Below are positions 1-26,088 of a DNA stretch of 64,000 bases, in pieces. A program made the translations under genes and the position numbers. How positions within the stretch are numbered: the stretch's first letter is position 1; every line of letters begins with the position of its first letter. Below the pieces are notes generated by a model, which saw only the letters and a list, made by a program, of their open reading frames with translations, did not search any database and was not told where the DNA came from. The stretch is from Cliona cf. orientalis (taxonomy: Eukaryota > Porifera > Demospongiae > Clionaida > Clionaidae), in assembly GCA_963930775.1 (NCBI GenBank), contig OZ005698.1:1364001-1428000 (forward strand). The letters are read 5' to 3'.

Positions 1-982
1 ATAACTTTCCTTAATTATTTACATAATTCCCAAGCTAATTGTATCTACATGAGTAGGAAAGATCAATAACTTAGCTTCAATTCCATTCATTCTCCAAGAT
101 AAGAACAAGATGAGAACTGTGCTAAACTTGACAGAAAAAAAGATCCCTTTACTATTTATGGCTATGTTTAAAACACCTTAGCCCTATCACAGAGTTTTTT
201 TGCTCTTTGGTAGTAGCTGGTGTATTACATAATGCACAGGCTGTTGACCTCAGATCCACTCCTCTGTTGTGTACCAGGTACAGTGTGGGTGAGGTGTCAG
301 GTTTTGAGAGCTACATCCTAGGTAATTTCCTCTGGATCTGCTAATTACTCTACATTGGTCCTGTGGCTACATCACCTTGCATGTTTCCAGTGATGAGTTA
401 GGAAGATTAGATCACCAGAGACACACTGACCCATGCTGCATATGCTGCTAGCTATTTATTGGTTGTGTAGGGCTACATATATAATTAGATGAAAGTTACT
501 ACTACTTGTGCTTTTGCCAATGAGTATATAGCCCTAGCTAGAAGGGGGGGGGGGGGGGGGGGAAAGAAAGGCACCTGGCTATGTCACTAGATAAACTGAA
601 AGCCTTTGACCAGCTGAGCATAGTACCATACAGGTCAGGGCATCTCCCCCCACTAGTCACTGCATGGCCTGGATCAAGAGACCACTCCAAGTCCTTGTTC
701 AAGTTCAGTGATTATTTTATGCAGGCAGGCAGCTGGGAAAAGGAGATTTGTTTACTGTAGAGGCCCTGTTGTTCTAGTAGTGCCTGCTGGTTCTGCATGG
801 ATCATTGGTGACTTGGAAGGGTACCAGTGAATCACATGATGTTTTGTGTGGGAGCTGCTCAGCATAGTTAGTTGTCATTCCAAGAAATTGGACAAGGTCT
901 CTGGAATGCAAGGAAATGCTGGACAGCATGTGAATATCCTCCATGCATGCAATGATGTGTTGACCTTTAACTGATTTCTAGG

Positions 983-1101
<119 letters not shown>

Positions 1102-1373
1102 TCACCTGCACTACTGTAGCCCTTTGACCTTGTACTAATCTATGGTACTATCCAGTTTAGTGGTGGCCTTAGTTGCTAATTTGGCCACAGTGGGAGCCAA
1201 CCTGTCTGCCATCCACCAGGAAGTGAGGGTGGGGCATATGCATGTTTGCAACAGTATCCAATGTGGTGTGCATGTAATTCCCACTACTAGGCCCCATAGA
1301 CATCCAGTCTCTCTCCCTAGCCCTCCCACCATGCTGTGATGTATGCTGATTAGTATGCTAAAATTAATGTGCT

Positions 1374-1916
1374 GAAATTTTTAAGAGTATAAACAGGTGA
1401 TACCTCACAGTGCATCACAGTGTTGAATGATCTCTAGCTAGCTCTCAAGGCTGTGTATATGTGCAGCTGCCTCAGCTTTAGCATACTGGTGTGGGTGTGC
1501 TTGAGCAAGCCTTGGAATGATTTCCCTTATAGTAGATTAAGAAAAGAACTTTCATGTTGTCAAATTTTAAGAGAGTAAACAGGTGGTACTACCTCAGAGT
1601 GCATCACAGTGTCTAGCTCTAGCTCTCAAGGCTGTCTATGCAGCTGCCTCAACTTTAGCATACTGGTGTGGGTGTGCTTGAGCAAGCCTTGGAATGATTT
1701 CCCTTATAGTAGATTAAGAAAAGAACTTTCATGTTGTCAAATTTTAAGAGAGTAAACAGGTGGTACTACCTCAGAGTGCATCACAGTGTCTAGCTCTAGC
1801 TCTCAAGGCTGTCTATGCAGCTGCCTCAACTTTAGCATACTGGTGTGGGTGTGCTTGAGCAAGCCTTGGAATGATTTCCCTTATAGTAGATTAAGAAAAG
1901 AACTTTCATGTTGTCA
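1374..1916 (+). repeat. 177-bp tandem repeat, three copies
   Basis: The block ending AACTTTCATGTTGTCA recurs at exactly 177-bp spacing (1547, 1724, 1901). The last two units are almost identical; the first is diverged and slightly longer. Each contains CATACTGGTGTGGGTGTGCT and no open frame. Confidence 0.92.
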
Positions 1917-2655
1917 TAGTTCTCTAGGGTTCATGCAACCTCCACAGTAGTCAGTTGGTGATGATGAGCCTATAGTTGAGTATACTGCATGAAGTAGTTC
2001 TGTGTGTGTAGCTATAGCTTTGTCCAGTGCACAGTTGGTTTGTTTAAGAGACTAAAACGGTTTCAATTTTGAGGAAGCACAGCTAGTTTACTCTCTTAGC
2101 AGCAGCAGTGCATAGTGTACATATTATTCAACGACAGTTGATATAAGCCACTGCACTAATAACAATCAGCTCATGGTGAAACTGCTTAACTACCTTTGAG
2201 TGTGCGCTGTATGCGAGGGTGTGCGTATGTGTGTGTATGTGCATGTGTGTGTGTGTATGTGTGTGGGGGAGGGGTCCTAACGTAATGACCTGTGGAGTTT
2301 GTGTTATTCATTAGTGCATGAAGAGGTTGTGATTATTCATAAAGGAGGAAACCTGAATTGTAGAGCTGCCTCTACTCAATTTTCCTGGAAATGACTCACT
2401 CTGTAGTCTTTGTACTTACACTGTTTACCATACATATAATATTATATCTCAATTATGTGTATCAATATTTGACATAATATATACAATCTAAACATCAGTC
2501 ATCTTGCATCATAATAATATTTAAAGAGTATTAATTTGGTTGCATGTCCTTTGTTAAGCAACATGCAGAATATTTGCATTAGAGTAGCTGCTATTTATGA
2601 TGAAATTTTCCCGAATCAATACTTATAATAAAAATCCACAATTCATACTTTACAG

Positions 2656-5600
2656 TGGAACCACCTACCACTACTGATGCAGTGCCCACTACTACAGATC
2701 CATCATCAATAGCTACAACCATCAATCCAATGACTACAGCTGCTAATGTAGCTACCACTTCCACAGATACTAGTCCAAAAGCAACAGTGACCATTGCCCC
2801 CACGACAACCAATATTGTGAAGGATGCCACCACTATGCCTATGACTGCTGATGAAGCTACAGGTACTACTGTGCCAGGTAAGCTATTTATCATTACATGT
2901 ATATGACTTGATGGTTGTGCGTTAAATCTTAAAATTGCAATGAGTGAGTAAGTGAGTATAGCTGCTGTTAATGATGTAATTATTCTTTTCTCTCATTGGT
3001 CAATCCAAAACCTGTGAATGCCTATATATAGTGATCGTCAAACATTCGGTAATCAAATTCATGATGCAACCAAATTTAAGTTTGATCACGCTGGTCATGC
3101 GATCTTGAATTTGAATTCATGTTTGCAGTGGCGTACACGTAGCTTATGCTATTGATGGTGCCTTTTCAGTCATTCAATTTGTGACTGTTTACCATCAAAT
3201 GGCCTGCTTGCATGCATATCGAAGATGTCTTGCTATAGTTGTATGCCTTCAGTCAGTCAGTGAATGGCTGGAGTGCTGGCCGAGTGCGTGGCGTACTTTC
3301 ATTGTTTGTGGAAGCCTGTAGTCAAGTATGGGGTCATGTTACTCAATATTATGGGTGAGCTATAAGGATACCAGACATGCAGGTAATTACGTCCAAATAA
3401 CAGATCAATAGTCATGTGCCTAGAGACTGCATTCCTTTAATAGCAAGCAAGCAAGCAGCCAAGCAGCCTTGAGACTTGGTAGCCTCTTCCCCAGACCTGT
3501 TTCCAATGTTTCATTGTTGCGCAGAGAATGTGCTTGGAGACTAGGCTATGTATGGTAGATACTCTCTAGACCCATCCTGCGTGTAGTTTTGAGAGTAAGT
3601 ATAATATGCATCAATCATACTACCTCCAAATGTTGAAAATTGTGAGCCTCGAGAGGTATTATATATGCTACAATCGAGCCTAGCTGTGAATACTGGTCAC
3701 TGTAGCCACCTCCTTATTGCAGCCACTTAGTTCAAGCTCCAAGCGGAAAATAAACTCCATACACTAGACACGCAGCCTCCTCTCTGCTGCAGCCAATAAA
3801 TTGACAACCCATAGGTGACTGTTGTATTGCAATGTAGCTTTAAAATTCAAATTTTTTGGTTATGTGCATGCATGCATGTATATCAGCCTAGGAAGTAACT
3901 AGGTGCCTGTGACTTAATTGTTGACAGAGAAGAGTAGAGCTAGCAGAGTGAGTGAATGCCAAGTCTGTAAGGATACCTGGAATATCCAGGTTGCTAGGCA
4001 GTGAAAAAGCATGCTTGGGGAATAATTGGTTATTGCTATTCTGATTTCTTACCAGGTACGTCGTATGGGACATTTACAGATAAATGTTTGTGTCTATAGC
4101 CACCTCACCGTTAAGAAATTATGATGTTTGATATCCTTGATTAGCTTTGATCAAATAAGGTGAATGACGAATCAATGATCCTCATAATTAGAGACATGAG
4201 TGGCTGCGTACTACATAACGGGACGAATTTCATGATTTGATAGCTATCCAAGAAAGTTTTTTCCATGAAATTTTGTGCATGCCACACTCACCCTATATAG
4301 CATTCTGTGAAAACTTCCAGCTATAATATGGTAGCTGTGTCATTCATTCCCATAACAAACCTACCCCTACTCGTAGGAAAGAAATCACGAGTAAACCGTG
4401 ACTTAATTTTAAACTGGTAATTACTTGCATCAGTTAGCCATAGATTCAGAGATCCCTCCAAAATAGGCCCTTTGCAACATTACACCACGGCCGTATGAAA
4501 TCATCATTTAGAGCAGCTGACATAATTCAAACCTACTCTGAACCAAATTAGCCACATTAAGTATTTAGTACAATGTCATGCACATCCGTCCGCCTACATG
4601 ATGAATTATATACGTAGTTGCTTGTGTGTTTGAGTGTGTGTGTGTCCGGATGAAGGAAGTCATGCACACTGTAGTGGGAGGTGCCACTAGTACCGGTGCA
4701 TGGTCTGATTTGTGTTGCGTGATCAATGTACTGCACTCCTACCTAGTGCTTGGGCATTCTTGTCGTAACTACAATGATAATGGCTTTGTCTGCTATTATT
4801 ATAGTTGTCTGGCCCTTTGACTGTGGTCTATCTAGCATTACTGCTGTGAAATTATATCCAGTGCTGTGAATAATGTTAATGTCTCATCGTACTACTAGCT
4901 AATGGCATCTTCTCCCTAGGATTTGTCACGAGTAGATGATAATTTTTGAACTTTTGTGCATGTACATAATAATTATATTATTCACCATTAACCTTATGGA
5001 TCTTGCACGATAATTCCCAGTAGAAATTTACTTATGGGGGAATTATCTTTGTAATGTAAAAACATGCACAGTTTCCTTGCACATCCATCATACCTCATTT
5101 TAGTAAGTTTTTCTAGTCTAAGTGCTTGTTGCTGCGTCATACCCTTCCCCTTACCCTTTGCCCTATGGTACCAGGCAATGAATATTGTTTATGCTGTACT
5201 GCCAACATAATATTACATAGCTAATGTGTGTGGACCTGACATGAACTATTCTAGACAAACAGGAAGAAGCCCATTTAATTGAACACTGTTATCACTAGGG
5301 TGCAAGGCAGGGGTGTAGGAAGCAATTTAGAAGCAGTAAGGCTGACTGGCGAGGGGGCGTGGCAGTTCCATTGGTGTGCATGTATAGACTACGTCAGGAA
5401 CAGTTATTATTGGTAATGGTCATCACAGTAATTACTCGCACAACTGTAGCCTCATAACATAGATATCTATGCTCGTATATACCCACGCCTCAAAGGGCCT
5501 TCTGGGAACGAGGCTAGTACAACTGCAGATAGCTCGATCTATAGGTGAGCCATCAGAAAAGGTGGTACGGTGGTACGTATGGCCCGAGCCGTAGCAACTG

Positions 5601-8600
5601 TACCGCTTCTGACGTCACTGCAAGGAATGCATGAGGGGGAGAGGAAGGTCGGTGCATGTTGCTATGATGTGCAGTGTCATGCTACTTACCATTTCCCTGT
5701 ACGATGGCCAAGTATGGAGTAGACTACATGGGTCATTTAATTAGCAATACAACTGTGCCTATAATTTTTCCTGGAAAATGGTCTGAGACTGAAATTAGTG
5801 AAAAAATAACCATTTTCACCAGACCACACTGAAGTGCTCAGTTTTCACATTTTAAATTTAATGTCCTTCACACTTGAGCGTGAGGGATAATCAGTATGGC
5901 CTTATTAAATTACCCAATTTGGAGGTCTAGACCTAGATCTAACTATGCACCATATTACGCACTTGATAAGGGCCAAGAGCACTACCTTTTCTATTGGTGA
6001 CAGGTCACACCAACGTAGCTACATTGTAGTCACGTGTACTTCAGGTTGCATTATAGGTAAAGGTCGTCAAGTTAATAGATTACTGTATAGGTACACTTGG
6101 CCATGAAGCTCATTTTAGGTAATGGTCGTCATGTCATAAAACAGGTTATGGCACTTGTATATAAAGCCATGCTGTTTTTTCTCACATCTATGTTCTGGTC
6201 CACAGATTTGACTGCATAGCTAATTTGATTTTGAATTTCTGTGCTAATAGGTTCCATAACGGGTGGACTCCCACTGGCCCCAGACTCTACATGTATTGGT
6301 AAGTCTATGAGTGAGAGAAGGCGAGACCTTGATCGAGGGAGAGAGAGAGAGAGAGAGAGAGGGAAGGAGGGAAAGAGTGAGTGTTAGCATCGAGCGTGAA
6401 AGAGAATGAGAATATCTGCAAGATATACGTAGCAATTGTTATCATGATTCTTTTTTAATACACAGATGCTGATCATTTAGCTGCTGCTGTAGTGGTCTCC
6501 ATGGCAATTCCTATCATCATATTCATTGTTCTGGTTTGTATCTTCTGCCTCTTACGTGAGAAAAAGAGATATTCGGAGAAGAGTTACGAGGACAAAATAG
6601 AGACAAAAACTAGCAAAGAAAAAATGCCGCATTACCAAACTAATGGTTTTGGTGGTAAAGCTGCACTCCGCAATGGTTTATCCTTGCAAGTAAATTCCCC
6701 AGCCAACCTAGCCACTCAAAACAGTATCACACCAACTTCTTTGTTTGGAGAAACTCCTGCTGACGAGGGGACAATGTTGCTTCGCTCATCTTCCAAAAAT
6801 CATGCGGCCAATAGTCCAGCTGGAGTTGTGAACCCAGGCTACTCACGCCAAGATTCCAGTTTATGCAGTCCTCATGCACATGGACCTACCTTAGACAGGA
6901 TCTCCTCCAGAGATTCCAATTCACCAACTACACCTGGTGACACACTGCGACCTCTTTTAAAGAAAAATAATTCAAGCGATAGCGATGATCTATCTGCAGC
7001 TGCTGCAGCCTCAACTAAGGATAAAAGAACTGAGCCGTTGGAAACCAGTCTGAGAGATACTTCAGATGCTGGAGCTAGTTCCACCGGTGCTGGGGCTTAT
7101 GATCCGCACGGTCATACTGCTGTGGATAGTCTGGATGAGTCAAAGAACCATGTTTACGAAGAACTCAACAAGGATGGTGGACTTCGACATCTACCACCAT
7201 CTTTGAGACCTCTGCCACCTCCTCCCGGATCAGAGTCTGTACGGCAAAATACACATCCACCTTCTGCAACACATCATCCACCTCATCTGTGTAATCATCA
7301 CCAGCGTGGCTGGGATGATGGAGGACATCTACCCCCGGCCCCGTCACTTGAGATTCGTGTTAACTATCCACCCATGACCAATGAACGGTTGCTTTTAGGA
7401 GGAGAGGTATGATGAGATATTATAGTACAGTATGTCTACCTACCATATAGATTATAAAATATTTTCGTGCTAAGTAGAATTTCTGCTGTGTTTCAATTTC
7501 ATGGCTGACATTGTAGCCTTTCTGAGTGCCATTGCCAAAATTACCCACCATACTGTACATATAATGTACCTTTAATTTTTCATTGGTCAGAGATCGGCCA
7601 ATAGATTGTATCGGGCGAAGCACTGTTTTGAAATAATTTTTTTCTTTATCACAGAACTCGTCACAATGTCCAGCTCCTCTGACACATGATAGTTGTCCAC
7701 TTGACTCTTCTGTCAGTGCTGATTTGTACAGTCCACCTCTCAGACATGAGGGTGTAAATGTAAGCCTTTAATAATAATGTATCTGCATCCCTATACTTAT
7801 GCATGATTGACAGTATTATAGTTTTTCTTGGCTGTATTCACTTTCTGTCCTTTCCTTCTTTCCTGCCTTGTCTATGAATGCACGAACTGGCTATAATCAG
7901 CAGCATTCCCTTGATCCATCGTAAACAGTGACATTACAGTGTTGTCTTAGCAAGGTTCCTATAGTGTGCCCTGAAACTTTAACTCGGTGTTCTTAAAATG
8001 CAGAGTTTACCAGTAGCTTTAGGGAGAACGTATAGGACTATAATATGGTACCAGGAGCATATTTTCCTGATGGTACATAGGAATTAAGTTAAGTCCATGC
8101 AGGCTGATATGTGACCGTCCACGACAAAACCAACCATATTGCGCTGGATATCAATCTGAGATACAGGCCTATTTAGTTGCCCAAGGTGATAATTATCATT
8201 TTTCACTTTTTGGCATAGATCGATAAAGGAATCATTCCTCTACCCAAAAATTTGCTTCGTAGCTTCTAGAATGCTATACTTACTGAGTTATGGCTCGAAG
8301 AAGTCGGCCGTGTAGCTAACATTGGCCGTCCATGATACGGAGCCGTTGCCATAGTTGCAGGTAGGCAAGCACGGCAGCTGCACAGAAAAAACTCTCCAGA
8401 CACTTCTTTCTTCGATTTTGTGTACTAACGATCTATAGACACGCTTATCTTTTCGTTCTTTTCCATCGAAACGCCGGCTGCTGCTTTCTTTCCAATGTTT
8501 TGGCTGCCATCTGGCTCTTTGACTTAGTGGGCGTGGCCACGTACTTTGCATAAACGGCGAGTATACGGACTTCCGCGTGCAACATACGTAGCAATGGTTT

Positions 8601-9117
8601 CATTGAGCTTGCTGCACATTTTTATTACGGGCGATCCGGGTACATTTTGGCTCATATCTCCATGACTACACGGGTTAGAGACTTCAAATTTGCAGGAGCA
8701 ATAGTTCAAAGGTTGTACTTGGTAATGGTGACCTTAACTAAAAATCGGTTGTCAGCGCAATATGGTTGGTTTTGTCATGGAAGGTCACATATTGTAATGC
8801 CTTAGTTAATCGAATACAACGTATGATCCAATTTAACGTAAGCAATTAACATTTTAGGAATTCTCATAACGTGTAATGGTTGACGACCTTTACCAGAAAA
8901 TGTGCATTTTCAAATATGTTGTATTAAGTACGGTAATATCAGTAGTGAGTAAAGTGCATGGCATACTGTATAAAAATTTAATAAGAAATCCTTGTATGTA
9001 CAAAATTAATGCAGCCATGCTACTGCAATAAATTATTTGCCATATGCTACTCTTTCTTTCTTGCAGATGTTTCTTGCACCAGAGTTAAACAGTGCAGCAC
9101 CAAGTACTGCCGTCTAG
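2656..9117 (+). CDS. Type I membrane receptor-like protein with Thr-rich stalk (3' part)
   Basis: Five exons keep one open frame: 2656-2877, 6251-6298, 6466-7406, 7655-7759 and 9067-9117, about 454 residues plus stop. The first visible exon starts inside a codon, so the true 5' end is upstream and not identified. The first exon encodes a Thr/Pro-rich, mucin-like extracellular stalk. The third begins with a short linker and one hydrophobic helix (MAIPIIIFIVLVCIFCLL), followed by a basic stop-transfer run (REKKR). The roughly 300-residue cytoplasmic tail is Ser/Thr/Pro-rich, with a Tyr motif HVYEEL and a Pro run (LRPLPPPPG) that could bind SH2 and SH3 domains. The short last exon starts MFLAPEL. 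No enzyme domain is visible and the ligand is unknown. Exon structure and C-terminus match the next gene, so the two are probably tandem paralogues. Confidence is high for the gene and low for any function. Confidence 0.8.
2878..6250 (+). other. Large intron of the first receptor-like gene
   Basis: Bounded by a gtaagc donor and a gctaatag acceptor. No coding potential. It contains GGTAAAGGTCGTCA-like boxes at 5412, 6056 and 6118. Confidence 0.6.
8107..8792. mobile_element. MITE-like element with about 40-bp terminal inverted repeats
   Basis: The left end starts ATATGTGACCGTCCA and the right end, reverse-complemented, ATATGTGACCTTCCA. Both continue GACAAAACCAACCATATTG. About 686 bp with no transposase frame, inside the intron 7760-9066 of the first receptor-like gene. 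No clear target duplication. Confidence 0.8.
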
Positions 9118-9498
9118 CTTTAGTCTGGCACCAGTTTGAAACCTTCATTCACCATTATTCATACTAATTTTTATTGGCACTGTAGTTTTTTTTAAATGTA
9201 TTTGTGAAATTCACTAGGGTGTTCAAACGTGGCTATGATATTTGATGATGATGTCATTGTGATGCTATATAACTTTCTCTACTGCTCCTTCATAATATTT
9301 AATGTCCAATTTTTGACTCCAAGACTGTATACAATATTGATGACACAACATTGTTACCGTGCGCGCGCATGCATGTGGTTGGTAAAGGATCGTTAACCAA
9401 TAATTTGCACGCTACATGTAGCAATCGATCGCTTTCGTCTCGTCTCGCCTCAGTCTGAGTTTGAGCGATCGATAGAGGAGACTATATACTTTTAAACC
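9118..9498. other. Spacer between the two receptor-like genes
   Basis: 381 bp with no frame. It must contain the 3' end of the first gene and the promoter of the second. GCGCGCGCATGCATG near 9361 and paired GCGATCGAT-type sequences (9427, 9465) are the only notable strings. Confidence 0.5.
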
Positions 9499-22731
<13,233 letters not shown>

Positions 22732-23235
22732 TCGTCTGTGTTTCCTGTAGATTTGGAACGTACATCAACTTGACAGCTATCTTAATCATCCATCCATTCA
22801 TTGATTGTTGATTCATAATGTCAATCTCTCTCCCTCTCTTTCTCTTAATTTCTCTCTCCGTCTCACTAGCTCGACCACACACTCCCTAGCTCCCTTTCAT
22901 TCATAAGTAGCTATTTCATAATAGTAACGAATTGCTGGCCATGTTTGTGTCCCTTTTTTTTCTGATTTTATGTTTATTATTATATGTATGTCCCGGACCC
23001 TAGCTGGTTTATACTGTTCGATTGTCTATGCTTGAATTTTATGAGCTAGCACTTTCTAATAATATTATTTTTGTGTATCAGTGTGATATACCACAATAGA
23101 TATGTGGATATTTATTTATGATATCATCATGATATTCGATTGCCGTGGCATATGTACATGTACATGCAAACTCTTAGGTACAGGGTCGATTAGCGTTTGG
23201 TATTGGTCGTCACCCACCACACCCCCAAAGGCAAC
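22732..23235. other. Spacer between the second receptor-like gene and the VDE-like gene
   Basis: Contains a short CT-rich patch (22826-22865) and AT-rich sequence. No further gene seen. Confidence 0.5.
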
Positions 23236-25502
23236 ATGGTCATGATGGAGCTGAAGTCTGCTGCTGCTGTTAAGCTTCTTGTAAATCTGGCCCTACTGTT
23301 CACAGTGTGTGCAGTTCTGCAGCCAGCTCTCATCCTATGTCGAGTACCGCCATCATCCTTCCGATTCTCCACCGCCGCTAGTAGATCTACGCCAATAATA
23401 TCAGTGAGAGGTCAATCTACTACTGTTGGAGGATCAGGACCAGGGAGCTGCCTCGTGGCAAACTGCTCAAAGACGGTCCTGGAGTGCTTGGCTGATGGAC
23501 AGTGCCTCAAGGCTGGCATGTGCAACGCCGGGTGCTCCAAGAAGGCAAACGTGGAGGGCTGCGATCTTCTCTGTGAGCTAACGTACGGCTACAATAGCAG
23601 CAAGTATCGCGAGCTGCTGCAGTGTATGAGTGAGCACGGCTGCTTACCCGTGTCCCCTCCCGATGGCGTCTGTCTCGCAAACGATACAGATACCGTCAAA
23701 AATCTCACGGACATGGCTCAGGTTTGCAACTGCATCCTCTTTGATGATAACATTAAGTTTAATGACGTCTATTATAATTAATAAAGATTGAAAAGGTGGT
23801 TAGCAATAATTGCATAATTTATTTTAGCCATGCACTGTATTATCATGCAATACTGGCACTAAAATTTATCCGTCACTTTTGCTGGGGAGCACAAAAATGG
23901 ATGTTATTGCTGTAGTTTAATATAAAGATAATATTACCAAGTTAAGGTGTACTTAACACATTCATGATATTAATTGCCCACATAATGCAGGTAAAGGGTA
24001 AATGGTGGATAATCCGTGGACTGAACTGCGGCCAGTCAGGGTGGCCTGCTGCTTTTGACTACTTCCCCTGCCAAAGGGACGAGTTTGTCATGGAGAATGG
24101 GAACTGGATTGACCACATTGCCTACTGTGGGGGCAGGAACAATACGTGTCAGACTCCAATGTGCCATACCGTTGCCAACGTCTCAATAACAAGTCCAGGG
24201 GTCATGACCCACTGGTGAGTAGTTATAGCTGTACCGTAGGTTGCAGATAAATATTGTGCTAAATTTGATAGTCTTTGCTATAATAATATTATATAAGCCA
24301 ATGAAGAATTCAATTTCATGGTGTAGTTTTTTCTAAGGTTTACTTTTTAAGCAATCAATTTTTTTGTGGGCTGATTATTCTTTATAGATGCGGTTATTTT
24401 GCATGATAGTGAGTATACTACTGTTCATGCAGGTATTCCACTGCAAGATTATTGATTTATGTAAATTCAACAACCATTCATCGGGCGGCTTTCTCTCTCT
24501 TCTCTCTTCTCACATGTATGTATATAGGTACACGGATCCTCCTCTGAAGCCTCGGATAGAGAAATGGCGTGTTCTCTCCTGGCCACATCCCGATTGGATG
24601 CTCTATATCTACTGTGGCTTCACCCCCACTGGCCCTTATGCAGGTGAGCTGCTTAATCATGGGAATTAAAAATTACATAATACCGTAAAGCAACATTTTT
24701 CTGCGTGAGTTTTATTTATGTGAATTATGCGAGTCAAGAGGTGGTCGCATAAATTTGTATCTGCATAAATAATAATTGTGCCATATGTTTGTAATGCATG
24801 CAACGTTTAAACGCATACATAAAAATTGCGTAAATTTTTCAAGAGGCCCGTTTTGACCGATTCGCATAATTTTTTCACGCGCAGAAAAATGTACCTTTAT
24901 GGTAATAGGGTTTTTTTCTAAAAGTTTTCCTGGACCAAAGGGGGGGGGGAGATTGGCATGCTTTAGAGCTCACAAAATTATATTGGTGTGAGATTACTTT
25001 GGAAAATCATGGATGTTGGCCACTTGATTATACACTATGTAAGAAATTTTGAAGGGGAGGGGCCAGGGACCCCCTCTTTGCCCTATTTAGAAAAACCCTG
25101 ATGGTGCTATATATTCAGTTTGTATAGATACTATGACATTGTATAAAACCGTAAGTCTGGAAATTTTCGTTGTAAAAATATTTTCGTAGTCGATGGCGGC
25201 TACGAAAATTAGCTAGCATGCACTAATGCAGTAAGGGGTTGTTCCTACGAAAATTTATCATACGAAAGTTTCTGTACATGGAATTTTCCAGATCTACAGT
25301 ATTATGCATGTGTATCATGTGCCCCAATGTAATTCAAAGTATGAAAACTACAATTTCAGGGGGTAGTGTTGTTACTCGAAGTGGAAGGAGTACCAGAGAT
25401 ATCCCTGCCTACGTTGAAAAGGAATTCAGAGTCACTGCTGCTCAGTTTGGCTTCAAATATGACACCATGTGTGTCAGCAATGTAACCAATTGCTCCGATT
25501 AA
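23236..25502 (+). CDS. Secreted violaxanthin de-epoxidase-like protein (Cys-rich plus lipocalin)
   Basis: Four exons keep frame: 23236-23721, 23991-24214, 24528-24643 and 25360-25502, giving 322 aa. The ATG at 23236 starts a signal peptide (VKLLVNLALLFTVCAVL); the frame is open a little further upstream but has no other ATG. Exon 1 continues with about 11 cysteines spaced as in the N-terminal Cys-rich domain of plant violaxanthin de-epoxidase (VDE). Exon 2 opens the lipocalin part with GKWWIIRGLN and FDYFPCQRDEF, the counterparts of plant VDE GKWYITSGLN and FDAFDCQLHEF. Exon 3 has the aromatic strands (WRVLSW, YIYCGFTPTGPYAGG) and exon 4 the end of the barrel. Plant VDE acts on xanthophylls in the thylakoid lumen; here an extracellular or secretory-pathway role is inferred and the substrate is unknown. 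Two residues of the plant FDC...H motif differ. Resemblance is judged by eye, so family membership is strong but enzymatic activity is uncertain. Confidence 0.8.
24681..24904. mobile_element. MITE-like element in the VDE-like gene intron
   Basis: Left end TACCGTAAAGCAACATTTTT and reverse-complemented right end TACCATAAAGGTACATTTTT form terminal inverted repeats, continuing CTGCG. About 224 bp, TA at both ends, no frame. It lies wholly inside the intron 24644-25359. Confidence 0.8.
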
Positions 25503-26088
25503 TTACCGTACTTAATCTAATATAACGCATAGTATGATGCATGGAAAAAAAAAAATTTCAATATTGAAAAACAATAATTAATTTGTGTTACTAATACAGT
25601 ATTATTATAAGTCATTGATATCTTAATTTACCAGTGATAGTACTGATTTGGTGATTGAGCATTAAGGCACTCAGTTGCATGGTATTGGCGATATTTAAAC
25701 TTGGTGCTTGTGTACCATGATCATTTTTATGACCTTGGTGCAAAAACTGATTCAATATTGACATTATCGTATACAATAAGACATACGATTAATAGGCAAT
25801 CACAGGTTCGGCTTTGCCTTGTCCAATTTTAACTATTGCTAGTATAATATTATTATATAATAATAATTATTTCCCTAATTGGACTTGAATGTGTGTGATT
25901 ACCTATACTAATCACATCTTATAGGGGGGAATTTACATCAATAATAATATTTAATTTTATACTGAGGTGAACTGCAAAAGTATTCCATCACAAGTTGCTG
26001 GGGATGTAGTTTCTGTGATATATATACTATACAAACATACCCCAAAATAGTTAACACTAATCACTACATTACGCATGTACATGTCCAT
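25503..26088. other. Convergent spacer between the VDE-like gene and the five-gene array
   Basis: AT-rich with no gene. Both flanking genes end here, so it should hold two poly(A) sites; no convincing AATAAA was located. Confidence 0.5.

Noticed and set aside
2656-2877. Thr-rich exon as an antifreeze-type or viral glycoprotein fragment
   Set aside because: It splices in phase to a membrane helix and cytoplasmic tail, so it is best read as a mucin-like stalk; no viral features are present.
8288-8709. Minus-strand frames within the element at 8107-8792 as a possible transposase
   Set aside because: Both are under 90 codons, have no DDE or helix-turn-helix-like pattern and no similarity to known transposases by eye.
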